Shown: piece by piece, positions 11,129-21,700 of the stretch
How positions within the stretch are numbered: position 1 is the stretch's first letter
Layout: every line of letters starts with the position of its first letter
DNA from: Psococerastis gibbosa
Taxonomy: Eukaryota > Arthropoda > Insecta > Psocodea > Psocidae
Length of the DNA stretch: 64,000 nt
Assembly (NCBI GenBank): GCA_963971405.1
Contig: OZ020485.1
Span: 11,284,001-11,348,000 of the forward strand
Direction of reading: 5' to 3'
The notes under the pieces: model-generated
The model's database searches: none
Seen by the model: the letters and a program-made list of their open reading frames with translations, nothing else
Told to the model about the DNA's origin: nothing
Program-made: the position numbers and the translations under genes

Positions 11129-11134
11129 AATAAA
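11129..11134 (+). terminator. candidate FOCAD polyadenylation signal
   Basis: First clear AATAAA after the FOCAD stop, about 285 bases downstream and followed by T-rich sequence. Supported by position and hexamer only. Confidence 0.35.
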
Positions 11135-11539
11135 TTTGCCTTGATAATTTGTTTAATTGGGAAAAGTTTGCAAAGAAAAATATAGGGTGAAAAGTAGCAC
11201 TTCTTATTTCACTATTATTGTGGAATGTCGATTCAGTTTTGGTCATTGCAATGCAGTATCACTGCTTGTTTGTTGCTTTGGTATTAGAGTAGGTAGATTA
11301 ATTAGGTAAGTGATGCTATTTTATATGGGAATGTCCTCATTTCGGAGGGATTTAAACTAATATTGTTGGGAGGCTTTTAAATGAAAAATTCAAGAAATTA
11401 TGAATATTTTTGTATTTCCATCATAAAGATACATTAACTGGAGCGGTGGGTGCCATAATATGCCTTAAGAGGCACACGTTAACCATAAGCCAACTATCGG
11501 AGATAAGTACCAACGCAAAAATTATCGAAGTCTTACACA

Positions 11540-11862
11540 TTGCAGCATAGCAGAACGGATACCTGGACCCGGTCAAAACCTCTGTACTTAGCTTGTGCAG
11601 GCTACACTTATCACTGGTTTCCCCGCCAAATTGCGTACATCTGTTGTGCAGGCTACACTAGCAGCCATATTGATAACGGTCTCCAACCACGGGATGATTT
11701 CCATCATCAGTTGCCATGGGGATATGTCTTCTGGTTTAGTGAGTACTCGGATTTGGGGCTGTAGACCGTTATCAATATGGCGGCTAGTGGGCCTGCACAA
11801 GCTAAGTGCAGATTTATTACCGGGCCCAGATATCCGTTCTGCGCTGCAATGTTTAAGACTAA
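11540..11862. mobile_element. Repeat-K palindrome
   Basis: Left parts AGCTTGTGCAGGCTACAC and CAGCCATATTGATAACGGTC recur inverted on the right (GACCGTTATCAATATGGCGG and GCCTGCACAAGCT). The ends GCAGAACGGATACCTGG and CCAGATATCCGTTCTGC also pair. An arm-like copy is at 51535. Confidence 0.65.
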
Positions 11863-13009
11863 GACTTCGATATTTTTTACATTGGTACCTGTCTCTGATA
11901 GTTGGCTTATGGTTAACGTGAGCCCCGTAAGGGATATTACAGCTCCTGCCAGTCCAGTTAATATATTTCTATGGACTCATCACGTTGATGCGTGTTTTAG
12001 TGTACTTAATTTCTATGATATTACAGTAGTACCTATATACTTATTGTATGACGAAGGTTTATTAAAGGAGTAAACATTTTTTTCAAATAAAATGCAGCAT
12101 GTCTATTGAAATAAAATATTGACGGGATAATTTTTAAGAGAATAATTCATTATAACCTTTGCCGACAAGCTTATTTATCACAGAACAAGTAGGCCTATCT
12201 AACATATTGTCATCCATTCATATAGGGCAAGTACCCAATCTCTTGACTTCCACGCATAGTTCGCTACGCTATATAGAGATCTATCATGAACATAGCCAAC
12301 AGAATTATATTCTGAATGTGCGACTAGAAAAATAACATTTTACTTTATAAAATAAGAACTAATAGCCAATACATACTGTAGGTACGTTAAGTCCATCTCA
12401 CTTACATTTCTTTCCGTTTCCATATTACTATAGGTAAAACAATTCATCCAATATTTGGTTTAAAAAAGTCTTCAACGTACGGTAAAGCATCTTTTAAAAA
12501 ATAATTATATAAAAAATAAATAAAACCAAAATCACGGCGCAAGATTGATCGGTCAATTGAATTCAATGGATTTATGTTGAATTGCATTAATGAATTCGAT
12601 CGGATAATCCCCTGAACTTTACTTCTCATAAAAATTGGATGAAAAGTATAACCGTAAGGCAGGATTTTCCCATTCAACGTTCTTAATAAGCACATATCAC
12701 ACATCCTTTTTCATAGACGATTTGTGGATATCGGCACTATGTATAAACTCACCTTGAAAGGTCCTACCAAAAACGCCGCATACGAAAATCCCACTTAAAA
12801 TATGTAGTAGTGTGGTTAGCTATGCATAAAATTACATTAACAACCAATTATACTAACCACCATTCTTAGGTAACTTAACCTTACTTTGCTAGGGTAAATT
12901 TCTCGCCAACTTTAATTAAAATTAGTTAAATATTGGCATTTACAATACGATATAGAATACAATAATAGCTTTCCGAATGTTCTACAATATAAAATTACAA
13001 TTATGAAGC

Positions 13010-13330
13010 ATTAGAATCCCGGCGAATGGGCCGCAGTCATTCTGAAAGCGTGCTTCCAAAAATTTCGCCAACAACTGCGGTCGATATCTTCAGTGGTACT
13101 ACGCAGACTTCTAAGATTGTATCTCGAAGGCTTAGTAGCAACTGAGATCGACCCCTCCCCTGGGACACTACTGTTTCATTATCTCTCGACTCCGGCCGTG
13201 AGAGCCTTTGCAATTATATGTAAAATAGACACGTAATATGTTTCCATTTTATGTAACTATTTTCCACGAAGTCACGAGGCAAACCCTCACTTGGTTCCGA
13301 AAGTAATTAACACTAACAATAGATGTACAT
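13010..13330 (+). repeat. Repeat-C fragment
   Basis: GCAGACTTCTAAGATTGTAT and TCTTCAGTGG recur near 63330 and, in part, 47390; CCACGAAGTCACGAGG resembles sequence near 47460 and 7120. Confidence 0.55.
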
Positions 13331-13906
13331 TTGGCATTTTTATTTTGTATCGTTTTCTTGTGCGTTTCTCCCCGGTTAGCGGAGATGTTAACTGCCGACA
13401 CAACGTTGTCTGAAGTTTTTGACAATGTGAAGATTTAAATGTCATTAGAAAAAGCTCGGAACAGCATGAACATGAAATGGCTCTATCACCCTATGTTGTG
13501 TTTTACGAAAATGAATGTGTCAAAAATGATAGCTCCCGCTTTACGAAGGCTGGCCTATTGTACAAAATAGTAAGCGCTCTAAGGTAGGATCCGGGTAAGC
13601 TGAAGAATAATTAATTAGCTAGAAAGACCAACGATCAATATCACCGGGACAGTAACCTTATGATTGCGCGTCTCTATAACGCGGCTTCCTTCCAATCCGC
13701 CAAGTGAGGGAACGCACGGACATTCGGACGGAACCGAAGATATCAATTTAAACTCAAAACCACATCGAACTAGAGTTCTAATAGGAGATGGGACATCTGA
13801 GCGGGTCACATGCTACGTTTTTACAATGGCTCGTCATGGGAGACGTAGCGGGTGGCCCCGGAAATTCAAAAATAAATTTTTGGCGGGAAGCGAATGTCCC
13901 CTCTAA

Positions 13907-14205
13907 AGCTGGCCATTCACGAGGGCTCCAAACGGATTCGCGCCAAGCCAAATGGCGTGTCCTGTTCCATTTGGCGTTAGCGCTATTTAGAGGGGTCATC
14001 ACGACTACGCTGAACCAGTCGCTCCAGATCTTTCAAATTGTACAGTTTGAAGATATGGAAGAGGTACTTTTACACTGTACAATTTGAAAGATTTGGAGCG
14101 ACTGGTTGAGCGTAGTCGTGATGACCCCTCTAAATGGCGCTAACGCCAAATGGAACAGGACGCGCCATTTGGCTTGGCGTTTGGAGCCCTCGTGAATGGC
14201 CAGCT
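13907..14205. mobile_element. 299-bp palindromic MITE
   Basis: AGCTGGCCATTCACGAGGG at the left is matched by its reverse complement at the right. Inner parts pair too: GGCGTTAGCGC with GCGCTAACGCC, and GAACCAGTCGCTCC with GGAGCGACTGGTT. Arms are about 135 bases around a short centre near 14060; identity is high, suggesting a young insertion. Confidence 0.8.
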
Positions 14206-14934
14206 CTATATAGAACTCTACATTGAGCCATAATAAACTGAGGTTTCACTATAAGAAAAAAATGAAATACAAAAGAAGTCTCTTTAAGTTCAATTATTTG
14301 TAGCGTGAAATTATCAAAATGAACACCAGCTTGATCATTATTAGAAATGAGTAATTATCAGTTGTTGTTTGTATTAAAATAATAAGTAATAAAGTAATAA
14401 AAATAAGTATTCTGGGTGGAATGTTAAATAATACAAATCAATGCAATAGGACTCCGTTAAAATTTATTACAGTAAAATCTGTGATCAGCAAATTAACAGA
14501 TTTTCCAAAAATACTTTTACTGTACTTAACTTCTGCAGGAAGAGATCAAAAAAGTGTCAATCAAGAATACAAAACTATTAACTAGGTTAAGCTTAAATGT
14601 ATACAACTAAAAGCTAAATGGATATGTCTGCATTAAAAAAAAAACCTGCAAAGGAACATTTCAGCAAGACATGTTAATACTTTGGAAGCCATAAAACGAA
14701 AAATACGCTTTACTTAATAGTTGTAAAAATTAATCGTTCTAGGAAAGAGCCTAAGAAGAGTCATCCAAGGTTTTATAAGCTCCTATTTTACGTTTACTGT
14801 ACGTTTAGTTTTTTGTGCCATAGTATTTATTTTTAATAAGTTGTATAAGAGGTATGTTAATAGAAATGCGCTTTATGATACATAGTACCCAGCTGTTTTA
14901 GAGCCACGTTAAAACTGTAGTCTTCGCGACTTCG

Positions 14935-15085
14935 ATGGAAAGGTGGTAGCTTGCTTGTACTTGTGCGAGTATCTACACGCTTTGCGGTCGGAGACGTGTC
15001 GCAACTCGACACAAGTACCTATTAGGTGACTTAGTGAGGCAATTGAAGAGGTTAATCGGATACGTTCATTAAATTGTTAGTACAC
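14935..15085 (+). repeat. Repeat-J copy 1
   Basis: GGTGGTAGCTTGC...CGGAGACGTGTCG...CTCGACACAAGTACCTATTA recurs at 44150-44290 with the same order of blocks. Function unknown. Confidence 0.6.
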
Positions 15086-15109
15086 GATTAAGTTTTCTTG
15101 TTAAAAAAA

Positions 15110-15134
15110 ATATATATATATATATATATATATA
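15110..15134 (+). repeat. (TA)n microsatellite
   Basis: About 12 TA units following an A run. Confidence 0.9.
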
Positions 15135-15567
15135 CTGTACAAAATAAAAATCAATCCTATTTTATGTTTGTCCTCAATGCATCCGAAGCCATTGATTAGA
15201 TAAAACTTCGGTAGGGTGTCCGCTACCTAGCTTTCCTGACTCAAAAAATAAGAAACATAATTATCTTGTATTGTATACATAGGTACTGTGTATGTATATC
15301 GCTACTTCGGAAGAAAAAAACACAACTCAAAAACTGTCGATTTCGACTTAATAACACTAATATATTATTTAAAAAATCTATTTTGCGTTAATATAGTGTG
15401 TATATTTTCGAGTGCAGTTCTGTCATTTTCTATTTGCCGGGAACCATCAGGACGGCTGATTCATTACATAAAAAAACTTTAACTTCAATTCCTGTAAATT
15501 AATAGGTTTAGAGTTGTGCCCTTCTTCTAACGAAGTATATGTGTAAGTACATGAAAATAAATTAAAA

Positions 15568-15756
15568 TCACATCGACATCGCAAGTGGTTCGGAATCGAC
15601 TATAATCAGGAGGTCTACCCTGTCAGTCAACCCCTTCTCCCTAAGGTGAAGGAGTGCTTAGGGTGCCTCAAGTTAATAATCAGACTCACTCCCCCCGCCA
15701 GGCTGACAGGGTTGCTTAAAACAGATTAAAACCATTCTGAAGCAGGCGTTGGAATA
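15568..15756 (-). repeat. Repeat-D copy
   Basis: AAGTGGTTCGGAATC, CTGTCAGTCAACCCCTTCTC and GCCAGGCTGACAGGGTTGCT occur in the same order, inverted, at 46190-46440 and 50845-51115. Confidence 0.65.
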
Positions 15757-17202
15757 CGCAACGAACAAAGATTGAAACTTGAAAGTATAGTTAATAAAAA
15801 ACAAATGTGAAACGGGGAAGAGGCGACACAAAGTTGACTGGGTCCACTAGTTAATAATAATAAGTCAAATTTAGTTTGGCGTAATTTTAACTAGTTTTTC
15901 ATTCAAGCTTTATTCAAACTCATCAAGCGTGCGCTTGCTTAAAACATATCATATTGCCATCATGTAAACGAGGGTTCATAGGCTAGACCTGGTACAGGCA
16001 CTACAAGACAATATAAAATAAAATACTTAATTACATTAACCTATAAGAATATAAGATACTAATCCGCCCATTGTCCCAACTAATGCAATTTCTTAAGACT
16101 TTAATTAATTTACAAACACTATTGCTTCGTGTTTCTTTACATAATTAAGATTGGTTATTTATTACTGACCTTCAGATGGATAAATTAATTAAAATGTCCT
16201 TGGAAGCCTCGTCTATGGCTTTCAAAACAGTAACTCTTGAAGAAAAAATCCACCAAGCCGGCATAACCTGTGTTTTCTGATAAACAATTAGCTATTTTAA
16301 TTTTTAAAATAGCCCATGTCAATAACATCTGTTTATGTGTCTGTTAGAGAAGCATGGGAACGGATATGCTTATCAAACAAATAGTGTAATCCTGTATACA
16401 TTGACGGGCTATTTGCAAGCCCTATAACGTATTGAATTATTAAAATAAACTGAAACGTTTTGGAAATAAATGAGTTTTCTATTAAAGCCTGGCTCTAGTC
16501 GATTTTTCCTCGTCATACATTTTTAATACCAATCGCATAAAGTACAACGGCATTATACGATGTGCTTGACGATATATTTGTAGTTACGGATGACATTCAG
16601 GCAGTGTTCCCAATGTTCTGACGGATAAGTTTTTTTTGGGCAAAATGTATCAATATCTCGATCCACAGCCACATACCTATTCGAATAGCTCTTTGAAGGC
16701 TTCATAAAATTAGAAGCTTTCGCAGTAAATTTCAATTTACTAATCTGAAATACATTTACTCTAAAAAAAAATCGGATAATGTGAATTTCGGTGTCAAGGC
16801 AGCAAGTCAGCGTGATGAGTTCTCTCCGTCTGGAGGAAGTTCGAAGTTTTTATTACGTCTTCAAAACACTTTGAACCTTGGGGCAGTGGATCGAAAAATT
16901 AATTAATTTCCTCCAAAAACTCCGTCCGCCCGACGTTTGTTTACCAAACAATTTGGAATGCTTTTTGCCTAAACTGGTGGTTAACACAACCATGGAGAGG
17001 GGGGGGGGGGCAGAACTAAGCTTCGTGGTCACCGTTAATAACTCCGATAAGCGCCTCAGTTTGCTCCGAGTCTTCCTCCAACCTGTAACAAATTAATCCT
17101 TGAAACGAGGAATTTCAAATTGACATGAGATGAGAAAACCATTGCTATTGAAGGGCTTTTCAAGGACGTAGGACTACATGTAGTGTGGTCCATGGAGCCT
17201 TG

Positions 17203-17328
17203 CCCTGCCAACGACCCCATTGGTTTACGGGCAATATTGGTATTTTCCCGAATGAATTTCTAACCATTGGCAAACTGGTTCACTCCTCGATGTCAATCCA
17301 CACCGACTACAAGTGCAAATGGGCAATG
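17203..17328 (+). repeat. dispersed repeat with coding-like frame (copy 2)
   Basis: Partner of 8617-8742. The shared frame carries a TAA inside RMNF*PLANW, so this copy is not coding. Confidence 0.5.
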
Positions 17329-17519
17329 TAAGACATGCTCACCATTAATATTGCAACAGGTGTTAATATATGAAATCGTCTCCTTAGTAACTGTGTAACT
17401 TATGGGCCCAAATATCGGCCTGAGTCCCTGAAGCCCTCAACAACTAGTAACTTTGTAATATTTTGAACTCATTATAATAAGTATAACTTTATATAATGAA
17501 CATGTGTTAGCTCGACTTA

Positions 17520-17852
17520 GGCGGGGATTCCACCGACCGGCTAGGGCTAAATACAAAAACGGTGACGTGGTAGCAGACATTCAAAACTTAGGCGGAGTTT
17601 CCACCGACCTCGCATTGCAGAATGCAAATGACATTGACGGAAATGTTTGCTTTACTCTATGCCATAGTTAAAATTGATCAATGATCATACACTAAAATCA
17701 CAAACAAACTAAAATTAAAAAATTGCGTCATGGGATATGTTAAGTACAAACATTTTAATAGATTTCTATAAAAAGAAGAATTCTAATTTACGTCAATGTC
17801 ATTTGCATTCTGCAATGAGAGGTCGGTGGAAACCGTGCCGCAGAGCCCTACA
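17520..17852 (+). mobile_element. MITE-B with nested inner palindrome, right outer arm lost
   Basis: Outer left arm GGATTCCACCGACCGGCTAG and GTGGTAGCAGACATTCAAAA, then the inner element opening TTAGGCGGAGTTTCCACC and closing GAGGTCGGTGGAAACC. The outer right arm expected after the inner element is replaced by unrelated sequence. Confidence 0.75.
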
Positions 17853-18503
17853 AAACCAGGAAATACTATTCACGATCCACAAATCCGTGTTCATCTCCCT
17901 TCATGCCGGCCTTGACTCGCAACCGAAGTCATTTAAGTCAAGCTCACGCCTTGTGTCAATGGTAAGCTTTTCCAATGCGGCTTGTAGCCTTGTTGGGTTG
18001 ACACTTCAATAGCAATAATGACCGACAAGTCGATGAGTTCGCTGGCAGGGAAACGTGGCACGAGCTGGGTACAAACTAACGTCTAAATTTCACTGCCAAC
18101 TCTAACACCTTTGAAATAATAGAAGGTTGTGATGCGGCATTTCTATCGGTAAGGTTCGGTACACAAGGACGATTCGAACACCTGCGTCTACTTCAGCAGA
18201 TTTCTGTCGCTAGCTTGTCGCAGGTGCTGTTTTCCCTCGACGTACCAGCGACCTAAAAATAGTTTTTGCTCCCATGACAAATTTCTCAGCGCACTGTGCA
18301 CCGGGCCTTAGTACTCTGCCGTACACCGGTAAATAAGCTGGCATGTCTAGAAGACAGCGCACCAGCAGTAGCTCAGCATGTTCACTGCTGAGCTACGGAA
18401 GTAGACTGGTTTTGTACCACCCCATTTGCTACAGTAACAGTTCTCCCAGCAGTGCTATCGCAGTAGAGCTACCTTTGTGCTCGGGCCATAAAAATACACG
18501 TGC

Positions 18504-18750
18504 TTACCTTATCATCCTAGACCTTCTGACCCCAAAGTAACACCGCCGCAGCAGCAACATGACGGGGTCCCAATTCTCATAGTACGAAAGCATGGTGACC
18601 CCTACGAACGCCAGTATACACGGCAAAACACCCATGTAGAACGTTATCGGGTACTCAATCTTCTTCCCGACTATGTCTGCGATCATGGACATCGGAATCG
18701 TCAGACTAATGCTCATTGTAGCCACGAGAGAAGACGTCAGGAAACAACCC
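18504..18750 (-). CDS. SLC35F5: SLC35F5 exon 5 (last seen)
   Basis: The acceptor AAG above 18750 completes Trp, then GCFLTSSLVATMSISLTIPM and YENWDPVMLLLRR. TAA at 18506-18504 ends the frame. The sequence around it, AAGGTAAGC, is also a good donor, so a short extra C-terminal exon cannot be excluded. Confidence 0.82.
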
Positions 18751-21700
18751 CTTAAAAATAATGACGGTTACAGTTAAAGGTTAAAGTTTTCCTGTTTTTG
18801 TTTTTGTTTTTTTATAATTTGATAATGATGCGACTAATCTACCTTACTGTTGTGAGAAAAAAAGTCGCCATAGAGCACCAGTGGGCCAATTATGGCGATT
18901 GGTTAACTTACTCCTGGGGATAAAACTCTAAATAAACAAATTTTGAATAGCACTTTCCATTGTAAAATTATCTTGTTTACATTTTTAATATCAGGGTATT
19001 ATATTAACCCCGGTATTATAATCGTCATGATCGGGCCGCTGGGCAACTGCAACTTATAATACCGGTATTTATTTAATCCCCTGGTATTAAAAATGTACAC
19101 AAGATAATTTTATAATGGAAAGTGCTATTCAATATTTGTTTGTTTACATTTTTAATACCAGGGGATTAAATAAATACCGGGGTTATTATCGCCATGATCG
19201 GGCTGCTGGAGCTGGTTGATGATGATAATGATAAATGTTGAATCTTTAGCTACTATGCAAGTTGTCTTTTTTCTGGGTAACTAAGTCTACGTTGTACGTA
19301 CCACAGCCAAAGCACCTCCGAGAGAACGGTGCCGACTAGTCCATTGACTAAAATCAGCAACCACTGGTGGCCGTCAGGCCACTGAAACACCTCGAGGCCG
19401 TAATAGTCCAGGAAGAAGAACATCGGCCAAAATGTCACCATTGTAAACAACCCAACAAAACCTGAAAACAAATCCTTAGCATTAAAAACAAAATTTAAAT
19501 ATTGACCATAGCTAGTGGAAACTCTCTGATTTTAGCTAACTTTTGGGTATGATTTACCCACAAGCAACGATTGCTCCTTCTTTGTGGGAACCACCCTTAT
19601 TATTTTAAAAATTTCAATAGAAGACCAGAAACACGGGCGGTCAATTGGTTAGCACTCTTCTGCATATACTGTAAATTATGTATCAATCACCATCTGGCTG
19701 AGACGCATATTTTCAATGTTACCATGTATTATAGTACAATAAATAATGTACTTTTAAATGCAACTTTAACCACTGGTTAGCCGTATTGTGATTTAGTAAG
19801 GATACGTATATATGCAAATTATTATCATATTTATAATTATTCATTATGCATAGTTTATTCTATTATTATTATGATTTACAAAATGGTGTTATGCCTAAAG
19901 AGGTGTTGAAAATGACTGTTATTCAATTTGTAATAAATCAGTACGAAGTTATACGATTATATCTATAAAAGAGATATTATACTGTTACATAATTACAATT
20001 GCAATACATTACAGACAAATAAAAGAAGAAAGATGTTTTACATACCTAATACCTATAAAAGAATTGAATAACAGTCATTTTCAACACCTCTTTAGGCGGG
20101 GTTTCCACCGACCTCTCATTGCAGAATGCAAATGACATTGAATTTTTCTTTTTATAGAAATCTATTAAAATGTTTGTACTTAACATATCCCATGACGCCA
20201 TTTTTTAATTTTAGTTTCTTTGTGATTTTACTCTATGATCATTGATCAATTTAAACTATGGCATAGAGTAAAACAAAAATTTCCGTCAATGCCATGTGCA
20301 TTTTGCAATGCGAGGTCGGTGGAAACCTCGCCTAAGTCTTGAATGTCTGCTACCACGTCAACGTAAGTGCATTCTGCAATGAGAGGTCGGTGGAAACCCC
20401 ACCTCAGGCATAACACAATTTAGTAAATCGTAATAATAATAATGGAATAATAGAATAAACTAAGCATAACGAATAATTATAAATATGATAATAATTTATA
20501 ATTTACATATATAAAGTACATAAGTCATTGGAAATTTACCAAAAAACATAGGAATATCCATCTTGTCTTCGTTATCTACCCTTACTCGTATGAAGACCAG
20601 GTAAGCAGCGTATAAGAATGCGCTGACAATTGCAAATAGAGCCCCCATCGGCACATTGTCCTTTTCCAAACTGAGATCAGAATAACAAACCAGTACCTGC
20701 AATAAACATTATTATTATTATTATATATAATTAATTGGGCTGAGCTGAGCTTCTGAGATACTGTATGTGTCCTGGCCAGTATAACGGTAGTATTATTATC
20801 TCTGTTCACCTTTCTTATCACAGAGACAACACGACTTAATTAACTCTCAGCTGATAATGTGGCTAGCATATAATAACTAGGAACAGATATTTAGGGCCGT
20901 AGCGTAGTCTTCATGATTTTGACAACTATATGCAAATATGTTAGGGCATTTACAATTATTGTTTCCGCATTGTCATTTGGTAATTGGTATCTTACTATCA
21001 ACTAGCAGCAGCACATGTACTAAACGTCCAACCACCAGTATAATGTACCTTGGTCAACTACCTGAAATGAGAAGTTGCTGTATGCACGGCAAGGCGCAGA
21101 CTTGGGTTCAAATCCCGTTCCCCTTGAATTTTTCGTATCTTTCCCACATTCCAGTAAACAATGGGTAAAGTGACGCTGGGACAAGTATTAGCACCAGAAC
21201 TATCAGCAGCATAAGAGCTTAATGGAAATCCAACCATACAAATATCTATGGAGTACTTAGTGCTGGGGTTGACATTTTAAATGTAAAATATGACAAATGT
21301 AATATATTATCAACTTACTTACTCGCATAATTGATATCTAGGCCCGCAATCCGATCGGAATATTACCATTAATGAGAAACAAGATGGTGTTCTCAGATCT
21401 GATTCGTCGTCGGAAAACTAATTCTACTATATATAACTATTTTTCTTTTTAATGGCATTGCCGAGGAAGCTACCAATGTGTGATTTTTTTTCTTATTTTG
21501 GGGTAGCTACGTTTTCGTATGGCGGCGTTTCCATTGACCTCGCTTTGCAGAATGTACATGACGTTGACGTGGTAGCAGACATTATTAATAAGTCTTTAAT
21601 GTCTGCTACCACGTCAACGTCATGTGCATGCTGCAATGCGAGGTCAATGGCAACCCCGCCTATGCACTTGAGTCTGGCGACCTATTGTGCCCTGCTGCTG

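Larger units (their letters stand above)
10845..18503. other. FOCAD/SLC35F5 convergent intergenic region
   Basis: No convincing gene. It holds palindromes at 11540-11862 and 13907-14205, repeat fragments at 13010-13330, 14935-15085 and 15568-15756, a TA microsatellite at 15110, a repeat pair member at 17203 and a nested MITE at 17520. Short open frames, for example 12444-12704 on the minus strand, have no recognisable domain. The rest is AT-rich unique-looking sequence. Confidence 0.6.

Noticed and set aside
12444..12704. 86-codon minus-strand frame in the convergent intergenic region
   Set aside because: AT-rich, no splice-supported extension and no family resemblance; likely chance.
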